Below, piece by piece: positions 9,504 to 17,773 of a stretch of DNA of 64,000 nt. The stretch lies in contig NZ_VDBO01000001.1 in NCBI RefSeq assembly GCF_005930355.1, forward strand, positions 407,339-471,338, read 5' to 3'. Position numbers and translations under genes: made by a program. The notes beneath the pieces were generated by a model, which made no database searches, had not been told where the DNA came from, and worked only from the letters and a program-made list of their open reading frames with translations. Position 1 is the first letter of the stretch. Every line of letters begins with the position of its first letter. Origin of the DNA: Paenibacillus sinopodophylli. GTDB taxonomy: Bacteria > Bacillota > Bacilli > Paenibacillales > Paenibacillaceae.

Positions 9504-10070
9504 TTAGACTTGTCGCTTGGCATCGTCAACCAGATCAAGCTCGCCAGTCTCTGAGTCAATAATTAATCCGTGAACAAGAATATTGGATGGAAGTAGCGGA
9601 TGATTACGAATGATGCTTACACTGTTAATTACACTGTCACGAACATTATCAAAGCCAGTTAGCCAGCGCATCAGATTAAGGCCAGAATGCTTCAATGTTG
9701 TAATCGTTTCTGTCGATACGCCTCTTTCCTCCATGTGCTGAATGATAAGCTCAGGATTAAGTCCGGTCATCCCGCAATTATTATGTCCGATGACAAAAAC
9801 CTCGTCCGCTTGAAGCTCATATAGCGCCACCAGAATACTACGCATAATGTTGCCGAAGGGCTGGGTGACGATGGCACCTGCGTTCTTGATAATTTTGGCA
9901 TCGCCATTCCTGAGGTTCAGAGCTTTGGGCAGCATTTCGGTTAGTCTAGTATCCATGCAGGTAACGATGACCATCCGCTTATTCGGATATTTACTCGTGG
10001 CATATTTCTCATATTTGCGGCCATCGACGAATTGTTTGTTAAAGTCAAGAATATCATCGATATTACTCAC
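9504..10070 (-). CDS. Beta-class carbonic anhydrase
   Basis: 188 residues. It interconverts CO2 and bicarbonate in the cytoplasm using a zinc ion. Zinc ligands and active-site residues are visible: Cys38, Asp40 and Arg42 in TCMDTRLTEML, then His96 and Cys99 in VIGHNNCGM. KNAGAIVT is the conserved loop between them. Length and motifs match the short type of the family seen in Bacillales (YtiB-like). The start overlaps the stop of the upstream IscA-like gene by four bases (ATGA), so the two are translationally coupled. Confidence 0.9.
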   Translation of the reverse strand: MSNIDDILDFNKQFVDGRKYEKYATSKYPNKRMVIVTCMDTRLTEMLPKALNLRNGDAKIIKNAGAIVTQPFGNIMRSILVALYELQADEVFVIGHNNCGMTGLNPELIIQHMEERGVSTETITTLKHSGLNLMRWLTGFDNVRDSVINSVSIIRNHPLLPSNILVHGLIIDSETGELDLVDDAKRQV

Positions 10071-10399
10071 GCAGCACTTCCTTTGGTTAGAAAGCGAAGA
10101 TTCGTTGTGTAAATCTGACTATCGCTTCTTAGACTGAAGCTGTCCCGAGCAGCATCATAATCGACGCGCATCTGTGGCTCGTAATAAATCTCGTGACGAG
10201 GCTCATAATAGAAAGGCAGAGGATCACCTTGCGATAGCTTGTCATCAACTGTGGGTTCAGTAATGAGTTGAAGGGCGGGAACACCGCTGACTACACAGCC
10301 GCAGCCTTCCGTATCATGCAGCAGTTTGAGCTGGTTTTTTCCGTCTACTAAATAGGGAGACAACCGATCGAATGCTGATTTCGAGAAATGAATATGCAT
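10067..10399 (-). CDS. IscA/HesB-like iron-sulfur biosynthesis domain protein (YqkB-like)
   Basis: 110 residues with the HesB/IscA-type fold pattern: FSKSAFDRLSPYL at the start, LKLLHDTEGCGCVVSGVPAL in the middle and a beta-rich end with VDYDAARDSFSL. The Cys pair GCGC is kept, while the usual C-terminal C-G-C of true A-type carriers is absent. It therefore fits the YqkB-like group of unknown role better than IscA. It is upstream of and overlaps the carbonic anhydrase gene by four bases. Confidence 0.7.
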   Translation of the reverse strand: MHIHFSKSAFDRLSPYLVDGKNQLKLLHDTEGCGCVVSGVPALQLITEPTVDDKLSQGDPLPFYYEPRHEIYYEPQMRVDYDAARDSFSLRSDSQIYTTNLRFLTKGSAA

Positions 10400-10550
10400 A
10401 ATGGTTTCCTCACTTTCACTCTATTGCACTGTATGTCTAGCAGGTTTAAGATGATTATAAGGATTGAAATAAGCAAGATCAAGTGAAGTTCCCATGAAGA
10501 AATGAACTATAAGGAAGAATTAGTCTTAAAATTAGAAAGGCGGAATAAGG

Positions 10551-12065
10551 ATGTCAATTAAATCAAACGAAGTTTTGCAAAGCTTCAAGGATACGATTCG
10601 CAAAATAAAAAGCTATGAAGAGGCGCTTGGCGTTCTTTATTGGGACTTGCGTACTGGCGCTCCGAGAAAGGGAATGGATAACCGTTCTGAAGTAATAGGA
10701 GCCTTATCGGCTGACCAGTTCAAGCTGGCTACTTCTCCCGAATTGGGGGAGCAGGTTGCTGCGTTGGAAGACGCTTCCGTATATGCTGGACTTACAGAAA
10801 TCGAACAGCGCTTAGTATCTGAAACTCGCAAAGAGTATGATCGCAGCGTCAAAATACCGCCAAAGCTCTATCAAGAATATGTCGTTCTCGCCTCGCAATC
10901 CGAGTCAAAGTGGGAGGAAGCGAAAGAGAATAACGATTATGCAAGCTTTCAGCCCTATTTGGAGAAAGTAATCGGCTATACGAACCAGTTTATTGATCTG
11001 TGGGGACCTAAAGCGACGCGATATGATACGCTTCTCGACCAATATGAGCCTGGGATGACAGTAGCAGAGCTTGATCAGGTGTTTGGTGGATTACGCTCAC
11101 AGCTCGTTCCGCTTGCAGCTGCAATTGCTAATTCTCCGCATCAGCCGGACACCTCTTTCCTGAATCAGAACTATGATAAGTCGGCGCAGAAGGCGTTCAG
11201 TCTATACATATTAGAGCAAATGGGTTACAACTTCGAAGCGGGTCGATTAGACGAGAGTGCGCATCCCTTTGCTACAGGGCTAAGTCCTGGTGATGTTCGG
11301 ATTACGACACGCTATCTGGAGAACGATGTGACGAGTGCATTATTTGGCACCATCCATGAGGGTGGTCATGCGTTGTATGAACAGAACATCATGGAAGAGC
11401 TGATCGGCACAACGCTTTGTACCGGTACCTCGATGGGAATTCATGAATCACAATCTCGTTTCTGGGAAAACGTCATCGGCCGCAGCAGACCATTCTGGGA
11501 TCGGTATTTCGGCGAGCTTCAAACAAGATTCCCTGGACAGCTTGACGTTAGTGTAGATCAGTTCTACCGAGGCAACAATGTCGTTAAGCCATCATTGATA
11601 AGGATTGAAGCGGATGAGCTTACATATAATCTGCATATCATCATTCGCTATGAGATGGAGAAGCTTATCTTTAACGGCGGAGCGAAAGCGGCGGATCTAC
11701 CAGCCATCTGGAATGACAAATATAAGGAGTACTTGGGTATAACGCCGCCGAATGATGCAGAAGGTGTGCTGCAGGATGTGCATTGGTCAGGTGGAGCATT
11801 CGGCTATTTCCCATCATACTCTCTAGGTAATATGTATGCTGCACAAATCGCAGAGACGATGGAACGTGAACTGGATGGCTTCTGGACGAACGTCGGCAGT
11901 GGCCAACTACTGCCGATCAAAGAGTGGCTGTCGGAGCGTATCTACAAGTACGGGAAGCTGAGAACTCCTTCTGAGCTCATTCAGAGCGTGACAGGCAAGC
12001 CCTTGGACCCACAGCATTTGGTTACCTATTTGACCAACAAATATACGGATATTTATAAACTGTAG
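10551..12065 (+). CDS. M32 family metallocarboxypeptidase
   Basis: 504 residues, the usual length of the Taq carboxypeptidase family. It removes C-terminal residues from peptides in the cytoplasm. The zinc motif H-E-x-x-H is present as His269-Glu270-Gly-Gly-His273 (TIHEGGHALYEQ). Family motifs DVRITTRY, GIHESQSRFWEN, LHIIIRYEMEK and the near-C-terminal HWSGGAFGYFPSY are all intact. AGAAAGGCGG precedes the ATG. Single-gene unit closed by a strong terminator. Confidence 0.93.
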   Translation: MSIKSNEVLQSFKDTIRKIKSYEEALGVLYWDLRTGAPRKGMDNRSEVIGALSADQFKLATSPELGEQVAALEDASVYAGLTEIEQRLVSETRKEYDRSVKIPPKLYQEYVVLASQSESKWEEAKENNDYASFQPYLEKVIGYTNQFIDLWGPKATRYDTLLDQYEPGMTVAELDQVFGGLRSQLVPLAAAIANSPHQPDTSFLNQNYDKSAQKAFSLYILEQMGYNFEAGRLDESAHPFATGLSPGDVRITTRYLENDVTSALFGTIHEGGHALYEQNIMEELIGTTLCTGTSMGIHESQSRFWENVIGRSRPFWDRYFGELQTRFPGQLDVSVDQFYRGNNVVKPSLIRIEADELTYNLHIIIRYEMEKLIFNGGAKAADLPAIWNDKYKEYLGITPPNDAEGVLQDVHWSGGAFGYFPSYSLGNMYAAQIAETMERELDGFWTNVGSGQLLPIKEWLSERIYKYGKLRTPSELIQSVTGKPLDPQHLVTYLTNKYTDIYKL

Positions 12066-12090
12066 ACTACAGCAGTATGTCTAATTGAGA

Positions 12091-12137
12091 AGAAGGCTGT
12101 CCCATCGCCCAGACGATGACGGACAGCCTTCTTTTTT
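12091..12137 (+). terminator. Terminator of the carboxypeptidase gene
   Basis: AGAAGGCTGTCC / GGACAGCCTTCT, a 12-bp perfect stem followed by TTTTTT. Confidence 0.9.
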
Positions 12138-12219
12138 GCGTGCATTCACCGCGAATCCATTTGTCGCATAGGCTGAAGTACATATATCAACCGAAAAACG
12201 GTGCAGGAGGGTACTTCAA

Positions 12220-13230
12220 ATGAAAAGACGAATCATAATGTCACTGCTGTTATCAACTGTGCTCGTCGTAACAGCCGTATTGGCAGGCTGCGGTAATCAA
12301 AACTCCGATAAGACCAAAGTCCGAATCGGTGAAGTTACACGCTCGTTGTTCTATGCTCCGCAATATGTGGCGCTCGAGAAGGGGTATTTCGAAGAAGAGG
12401 GACTTGATGTTGAATTGACGACAACACCAGGCGGTGACAAAACGATGACAGCATTGCTCTCGAACGCCATCGATGTAGCGCTTGTCGGATCGGAAACCTC
12501 CATTTATGTGTATCAACAAGGAACGGATGATCCGATTATTAATTTTGCACAGCTGACGCAGACCGATGGCACTTTTCTTGTCGCAAGAGAAGCGGTGGAT
12601 GTATTTGATTGGAACGCCTTGAAAGGCGCTGTATTCCTGGGGCAAAGAAAAGGTGGAATGCCACAGATGGCAGGCGAATTTGCGCTCAAAAAGCTGGGCA
12701 TTGATCCGAAAACCGATTTAGAGCTGATCCAAAACGTAGATTTTGCCAATATTCCGGCTGCCTTCGCTTCTGGTACTGGTAATTACGTTCAACTGTTCGA
12801 GCCAACTGCTTCCATATTTGAAAAAGAAGGCAAGGGACATGTAGTTGCATCGTTCGGAGCTGAGAGCGGTCATCTTCCTTATACCGTATTTATGGCAAAG
12901 GAAAGCTATATAAACAAAAATGAAAAAACGGTGCAGTCGTTCACGAATGCTATACAAAAGGCTCAGCTCTGGGTTGCGAGCAACGATGCAGAAGCCATTA
13001 CCGATGTTGTATTGCCCTATTTCGAAAATGTTGACCGGGACATTCTGATTAGTTCGATTGACCGTTACAAACAACAAGGCTCTTTCGCCACTGACCCGGT
13101 CATTGATGAAGCAGAATGGAACAATTTGCTTGATGTCATTACATCGGCTGGTGAGCTTGAGAAACGAACGGAGCACAGTGAGCTTGTGAACACCGATTTT
13201 GCAGAGAAATCGATCGAAGCAGTGAAATAA
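12220..13230 (+). CDS. ABC transporter substrate-binding lipoprotein (SsuA/NMT1-like)
   Basis: 336 residues. A lipoprotein signal ends in LAGC with the lipidated Cys at residue 24. The mature part begins with KVRIGEVTRSLFYAPQYVAL and EKGYFEEEGLDVEL, the hallmark of the SsuA/TauA/THI5-NMT1 group that binds sulfonates, nitrate or pyrimidine precursors. GGDKTMTALLSNAIDVALVG lines the ligand site. AGGAGGG precedes the ATG. ATPase and permease genes follow; a dispersed palindromic repeat sits between this gene and the ATPase. The ligand cannot be read from sequence, and I saw no riboswitch upstream. Confidence 0.85.
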   Translation: MKRRIIMSLLLSTVLVVTAVLAGCGNQNSDKTKVRIGEVTRSLFYAPQYVALEKGYFEEEGLDVELTTTPGGDKTMTALLSNAIDVALVGSETSIYVYQQGTDDPIINFAQLTQTDGTFLVAREAVDVFDWNALKGAVFLGQRKGGMPQMAGEFALKKLGIDPKTDLELIQNVDFANIPAAFASGTGNYVQLFEPTASIFEKEGKGHVVASFGAESGHLPYTVFMAKESYINKNEKTVQSFTNAIQKAQLWVASNDAEAITDVVLPYFENVDRDILISSIDRYKQQGSFATDPVIDEAEWNNLLDVITSAGELEKRTEHSELVNTDFAEKSIEAVK

Positions 13231-13238
13231 TGATGATG

Positions 13239-13336
13239 AAGGTGAAACGGCTGTCGCCGTCCTTTGGCGGCGCGGCGCGTTTCATTCCGAGAAATATAGA
13301 GATGGGATGGCCATATCATATACTTTCCTATATTTG
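13239..13336 (+). repeat. Dispersed palindromic repeat, copy 2 (full)
   Basis: The best-formed copy. GTGAAACGGCTGTCGCCGTC then TTTGGCGGCG and GCGCGTTTCAT can fold into a long hairpin (TGAAACG with CGTTTCA outside, CGCCG with CGGCG inside). GAAATATAG and CTATATTT form a second, AT-rich stem. It lies inside the ABC operon between the binding-protein and ATPase genes and could attenuate or stabilise the mRNA. Confidence 0.85.
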
Positions 13337-13356
13337 AACAAATGGGAGGCTTAGGC

Positions 13357-14154
13357 ATGAATCAAAAACCTGTGCTTGAGCTGCAGCAGTTGACCCATGT
13401 GTATATCAATGATAAGGGAGCCTCGCTAGCCGTTGAAAATATCGATCTCAAGGTGGAGCGCGGGGAATTTATCAGTTTGGTTGGGCCTAGCGGCTGCGGC
13501 AAGACGACTGTGCTAAGCTTGCTAGCAGGCTTGTTTCTGCCAACTAAAGGTCGTGTTTTGCTGAATGGAGCAGCGGTCACAGGGCCTTCTCCAAAGCTAG
13601 GCTACATGCTGCAGCAGGATTATTTGTTCCCATGGCGCTCGATAAAAGAAAATGCCGCAATCGGGCTTGAGATAAGCGGTCGTAAGTCGAAGAAGGGTAT
13701 GCAGCAAGTTGAATCGTTGCTCGATGAGCTTGGACTTCCAGATTCCGGCCAAAAATATCCACAGGAGCTCTCTGGAGGGATGCGCCAAAGAGTCGCCTTG
13801 GCAAGAACACTCGCAACTGAACCTGAGGTTTTGTTGCTGGATGAACCATTCTCAGCACTTGATCTTCATATTAAGCTGCAACTAGAGGATCTGGTGCATC
13901 AGACCTTGAAGCGGTTGGACAAAACAGCTGTTCTCGTTACTCATGATCTAGCAGAAGCGGCAGCGATGAGTGACCGTGTCATCGTTCTAGGCCGCAATCC
14001 AGGACATATTCGGAGTGAACTTGTGATCCCGCCGGACATTCGCACAGCTTCACCGATGGAGGCGCGCAAGCTTCCAGGCTTCCAAGCGTTATTCGATTAT
14101 TTGTGGCAAGAACTGGAGAAGGACAATCGGGAAGGGGATTTGTCAGATGGATGA
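13357..14154 (+). CDS. ABC transporter ATPase (SsuB/TauB-like)
   Basis: 265 residues from ATG 13357, which has GGGAGG eight bases upstream; the ATG at 13342 overlaps that site and is rejected. Walker A GPSGCGKTT, Q-loop in LQQDYLFPWRS, signature LSGGMRQR, Walker B VLLLDEP and switch His in VLVTHDLAEA are complete. The residues LFPWRSIKEN after the Q-loop are typical of the nitrate/sulfonate/taurine importer group. It energises the importer with the preceding binding protein and following permease. It overlaps the permease gene by eight bases. Confidence 0.9.
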   Translation: MNQKPVLELQQLTHVYINDKGASLAVENIDLKVERGEFISLVGPSGCGKTTVLSLLAGLFLPTKGRVLLNGAAVTGPSPKLGYMLQQDYLFPWRSIKENAAIGLEISGRKSKKGMQQVESLLDELGLPDSGQKYPQELSGGMRQRVALARTLATEPEVLLLDEPFSALDLHIKLQLEDLVHQTLKRLDKTAVLVTHDLAEAAAMSDRVIVLGRNPGHIRSELVIPPDIRTASPMEARKLPGFQALFDYLWQELEKDNREGDLSDG

Positions 14155-15034
14155 GCATCATAGCTCTGGAAATCCCAAAGGTATATCTACTGTAGTTAAA
14201 CGCAGTGTTGATTCGAAGAATGAACGAAGCCTTTGGATTGCCGAGCTTCATACCCGCTTCATGAAGCAAAAACACAGAGTTACAGCTGCCGTACTGACCG
14301 TTCAGGCTATCTTGCTTGTGTTGTTTGCAGGCTTGTGGGAAGTAGCGGGTCGCACGAATTGGATTGATCCGCTGCTATTTAGCTACCCCTCCAAAATGCT
14401 TATGCAGCTGTGGAAGACGATGGCTGACGGAACGATATGGCCGCATGTCGGCGTGACCGTAACCGAGACGATCGTCGGTTTTGTACTCGGTACGCTGCTA
14501 GGTACTGTGATAGCTGCTATATTATGGTGGTTTCCATTTCTTTCTCGCGTTTTCGATCCTTATTTGGTCGTGTTGAATAGTATGCCTAAAGTCGCGCTTG
14601 GACCTATTTTTATTGTTGGGCTCGGTCCCGGCTTTCTATCAATCGTAGCGATTACCTTATCGGTTACCGTCATCATTACGACCTTGAATATTTATAATCG
14701 GTTTCGTGAGATTGATTCCGGTTATATAAAAGTAGTTAGGCTGTTTGGCGCTTCTCGCCTACAATTATTCAAGCTTGTCATTTTGCCTGCTTCGTTCCCG
14801 GTTATTATATCGACGCTAAAGGTGAATGTGGGCTTGGCGTGGATAGGAGTTATCGTGGGTGAGTTTCTAGTTGCTAAATTGGGACTAGGCTATTTGATCA
14901 TCTACGGCTTTCAAGTATTTAACTTCACGTTGGTGCTCTCCAGCTTGATTGTTATTGCCGTTGTTGCTACTGTGATGTACCAATTGGTGGCAGCGCTTGA
15001 GAGAAGGTTGACGGAGGGCTGGAGAGAAAGGTAG
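14147..15034 (+). CDS. ABC transporter permease (SsuC/TauC-like)
   Basis: 295 residues with an unusually long N-terminal cytoplasmic stretch (~45 residues) before the first membrane segment (~46–64). About six membrane helices follow. The coupling-loop motif for the ATPase is seen around KVVRLFGASRLQLFKLVILPA (E-A-A-like loop). LNSMPKVALGPIFIVGLG is the conserved pore region of this importer group. It overlaps the ATPase gene by eight bases, so it is cotranscribed and coupled. It forms the membrane channel of the importer. Confidence 0.88.
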   Translation: MDEHHSSGNPKGISTVVKRSVDSKNERSLWIAELHTRFMKQKHRVTAAVLTVQAILLVLFAGLWEVAGRTNWIDPLLFSYPSKMLMQLWKTMADGTIWPHVGVTVTETIVGFVLGTLLGTVIAAILWWFPFLSRVFDPYLVVLNSMPKVALGPIFIVGLGPGFLSIVAITLSVTVIITTLNIYNRFREIDSGYIKVVRLFGASRLQLFKLVILPASFPVIISTLKVNVGLAWIGVIVGEFLVAKLGLGYLIIYGFQVFNFTLVLSSLIVIAVVATVMYQLVAALERRLTEGWRER

Positions 15035-15074
15035 GATGTAGGAATAAATCCTACTGTATTCGAGGTTATTCGCT

Positions 15075-16043
15075 ATGGGCATTCGTATCATTAAAACAGC
15101 TTTAGCTGCAATCGCTGCTATATATACAGCTGTATATTTAGGCTTGGAGCCGCCGCTCGGCGCTGGAATTTTAGCTATTATCGGCGTCGAGGTAACGCGG
15201 ATGAAAGGGCTGAAAAGTGCTTTTGTTCGATTCATAGCTTCTGTGCTGGGGCTTTTTTTCGCTTCCCTTGTTTTTTCGTTACTAGGGTTCCATATTTGGG
15301 CTGTGGCGATATTTATTCTAATTACATTCCCAGTCCTCTCACGTTTTCAATTGAAGGATGGTATTGTGACGAGCTCTGTCATCGTCTTCCATCTGTTTAA
15401 TCATGCGGAAGTGACTACCTACATAATTGGTAACGAAATTATGCTGCTATTTGCTGGTCTTGGCTGGGCAACGGTTCTTAATATCATCTATATGCCTAAG
15501 GATGAGCATCGTCTCAGCTATTATCGCTCCACGATTGAAAATTGCTTCGGGGTCATGTTCCAAGAGATGGCGATCACGCTTCGCAATCCGGCACATGTGT
15601 GGAACGGCGGTGAAATTCTGGAGGCGTTCACTGCGATCGAAGAAGGTGCAAATAGCTCCGTCCGCAACCGTGAAAACAGGCTGTGGGGACAGGAGCATTA
15701 TTGGTCAAGTTATTTCGAGATGAGAAGACAGCAGCTTGAGACGGTGCAGCAGATGCTCGTTGAGCTTGCGTTCGTATATCAGAAGTTCCCACAGGCAGTC
15801 ATGATTGCCGATTTACTTGACCATCTATCAAGTGACGTGAAATCTGACGTCTACGAAGGCAATGTAGAGGAGCGTCTGCGTGAGCTATCTCAGTTATTTC
15901 AGGAGATGGAGCTTCCTAAGACACGCGAGGAATTCGAAATCCGCGCATCATTGCTTATGCTGCTTCGTGAGCTGGAACGGTATTTAGGCATTGCCAAGCG
16001 GCTGAAGAAAAGAAAAGTGATGCTGTCTGAGATGAAGTCGTAG
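15075..16043 (+). CDS. Aromatic acid exporter family (FUSC/DUF939-like) membrane protein
   Basis: 322 residues. The first ~145 hold about five membrane segments: TALAAIAAIYTAVYLGLEPP, FIASVLGLFFASLVFSLLG and GWATVLNIIYMPKDEH at the end of the membrane part. The remainder is a helical cytoplasmic domain ending in basic KRLKKRKV. This half-size FUSC layout is typical of ArAE-family proteins of Bacillales (YqjA-like), thought to export aromatic acids. It starts 40 bases after the permease gene and may be read through from that operon. The transported compound is unknown. Confidence 0.8.
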   Translation: MGIRIIKTALAAIAAIYTAVYLGLEPPLGAGILAIIGVEVTRMKGLKSAFVRFIASVLGLFFASLVFSLLGFHIWAVAIFILITFPVLSRFQLKDGIVTSSVIVFHLFNHAEVTTYIIGNEIMLLFAGLGWATVLNIIYMPKDEHRLSYYRSTIENCFGVMFQEMAITLRNPAHVWNGGEILEAFTAIEEGANSSVRNRENRLWGQEHYWSSYFEMRRQQLETVQQMLVELAFVYQKFPQAVMIADLLDHLSSDVKSDVYEGNVEERLRELSQLFQEMELPKTREEFEIRASLLMLLRELERYLGIAKRLKKRKVMLSEMKS

Positions 16044-16164
16044 GACATGCTTATGCATTGTTAACGGAGTAATGAGATAGATTTTGAATCGAGCAATGAA
16101 CGGGATAAGAACTGATTTCACCGTTGAATGTTGAACCGTATTTAGAATTGAATAATGAAGTTTT

Positions 16165-16198
16165 GAACCAGCTGCTTCTGCAGTTGGTTCTTTTGTTT
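16165..16198 (+). terminator. Terminator after the exporter gene
   Basis: GAACCAGCTGC / GCAGTTGGTTC with a TTCT loop, followed by TTTTGTTTTT. Confidence 0.85.
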
Positions 16199-16953
16199 TT
16201 AAAGGAATTTAAATGGGGGTAGGCAGGAATGGACAAAATAGGCTCAAATTTCACACTTTAATTCTGATAAGGGCGAATCTTTGAGAGTCAGTTGGTTTTT
16301 TAACGGACAGATTGGGAAGTTACACAATGATTAAATGATGAGTTGAATTTTGATGGACACCACAGCTCATTAGAAGAGGGAATAGCGATAAATGGATGGC
16401 TTTTTCGGCTATAAGCGTCTCTTATGTCCGTTAAATAACAAACTTGTCGTTTTATTGCGTTTAAGCTGAGCTCATGTCCGTTAGAAATATTACTACGAGC
16501 GAGATCGTGCTGTTTTCGTAAGGCGAGTTTGCGCAGAGATCTGTTTATTGAATGATAATTGAAAGTGGATACAGAAGAGTGGTTAGATTAATGTTGTTCT
16601 AGCGCAGTCGGGATAACGAGAAATGGAAATATGTAGATATGAAAAACATAAGACATGAAAAACATAAGACATGGTGATCTGGTGATATGGCTATGTGGAA
16701 AACTCGAGTAATAAAATGATGGTAGGTTAAGAGTAAAGATATATAAATTCATATGGTGGAATCAACATGTGTCCAATTGGAGACTCTCCGTTGACCATAT
16801 TAATGGATGGACTTTTAGATAACGTGAGGACATAGGAGGGATTGCGAGTGTTGAATGTGAAAGCGGTTAATTTGCGAAAGAAATATGGTGGCGCTATTAT
16901 GACTGCGAATCATTTAGTTTTATGTCTCATATAGATGTAAGGAGACGCAGCGA
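16199..16953. other. Gene-poor AT-rich stretch
   Basis: No convincing gene, RNA or known motif. ATGTCCGTTA occurs twice (about 16424 and 16475), and its near complement TAACGGACA lies near 16298, suggesting remnants of an intergenic repeat. In B. subtilis miaB and ymcA lie in this position upstream of cotE; no trace of either is seen here. Confidence 0.5.
16641..16672. repeat. 16-bp tandem duplication
   Basis: Two exact adjacent copies of GAAAAACATAAGACAT in the gene-poor stretch. No associated function is seen. Confidence 0.85.
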
Positions 16954-17046
16954 ATGAATGTTAATATCCCAGTGCTAAAGAACATAAACATTTATATGGG
17001 AGCACTTAATCAACATTTGCCTATGTCCTGCATACACTTTAAATGA
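16954..17046 (+). CDS. Possible 30-residue leader ORF upstream of cotE
   Basis: ATG 16954 follows a strong site (GTAAGGAGACGCAGCG) and the frame runs 30 codons (MNVNIPVLKNINIYMGALNQ onward) to TGA at 17044, ending 26 bases before the cotE start. I do not recognise the peptide. It may be a translated leader, a vestige or chance; the ribosome binding site is the only support. Confidence 0.25.
   Translation: MNVNIPVLKNINIYMGALNQHLPMSCIHFK
17031..17038 (+). promoter_or_regulatory. Possible sigma-E −10 element for cotE
   Basis: CATACACT matches the sporulation sigma-E −10 consensus (CATACAnT), 35 bases before the cotE start. A weak −35-like AACATTT lies upstream, with shorter spacing than ideal. 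In B. subtilis cotE is read by sigma-E and sigma-K. Confidence 0.3.
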
Positions 17047-17072
17047 ATGATTGTATGGAGGAGGTTAAATCA

Positions 17073-17636
17073 ATGACTATTGCAGATAAGCAGCTCCAGT
17101 ACAGAGAAATAATTACGAAGGCTGTCTGCGGCAAAGGTCGTAAGTTTTCCACTGTAACCCATACCGTAACGCCGCCTCATAATCCGACCAGTATTCTCGG
17201 AGCATGGATAATCAACCATCAATATGAAGCGGTTCGTTCGGGCGACGGCATTGAGGTAATTGGTACTTACGATATCAACATCTGGTATTCGTACAGCAAA
17301 AACTCGCAAACAGACGTTGCAAAGGAATCCGTGCATTACGTCGAGCATGTCAATCTATCCTATGTAGATCCTAAGCACCGCCCATCTACGGTGGAAGTGT
17401 CAGCTGATGTAATTCAGGAGCCGAACTGTATCGAAGCGAATATTTCTTCGAATGGCTCCAGTGTCGTGATTCGCGTAGAGCGTGAGTTTTCGGTGGAGTT
17501 AGTCGCCGAGACTAAAGTTTGTGTAGCGGTTCTGCCAGGCGGTTGCGGCGACCTGGACGGCAAGGATTTGGAATTCAGCCTCGGCAATAATGATTATGAG
17601 GATTTGGATCCTGATTTGCTGGACGATGAGCTGTAA
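17073..17636 (+). CDS. cotE: Outer spore coat morphogenetic protein CotE
   Basis: 187 residues from ATG 17073, with GGAGGAGG upstream; an earlier ATG at 17043 lacks such a site. CotE directs assembly of the outer spore coat on the forespore surface. Recognised by YREIITKAVCGKGRKF at the start, ILGAWIINHQYEA, YDINIWYSY, QEPNCIEANISSNG, VEREFSVELVAETKV and the very acidic tail (DYEDLDPDLLDDEL). Its position two genes before mutS matches the cotE–mutS–mutL order of Bacillales. One extra gene lies between cotE and mutS here. Confidence 0.93.
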   Translation: MTIADKQLQYREIITKAVCGKGRKFSTVTHTVTPPHNPTSILGAWIINHQYEAVRSGDGIEVIGTYDINIWYSYSKNSQTDVAKESVHYVEHVNLSYVDPKHRPSTVEVSADVIQEPNCIEANISSNGSSVVIRVEREFSVELVAETKVCVAVLPGGCGDLDGKDLEFSLGNNDYEDLDPDLLDDEL

Positions 17637-17691
17637 GCAAGCCGGGAAGCTTTGCTGTTAAGGTATCATATGCTGCGTAAGCAGCAGATTC

Positions 17692-17716
17692 GAGGGCGAA
17701 AGCCCTCTTTTTTTTG
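17692..17716 (+). terminator. cotE terminator
   Basis: GAGGGC / GCCCTC with a GAAA loop and eight T residues, preceded by a second small stem (TGCTGC / GCAGCA). Confidence 0.9.
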
Positions 17717-17773
17717 GAAATATTCCGTACTCCTTAAGCTAAGTCCAATTGACACTTGAAGGCGGGAAAAGGA

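Noticed and set aside
12133..12219. Thiamine or SAM riboswitch before the ABC importer
   Set aside because: The leader is too short and lacks the conserved cores of either class.
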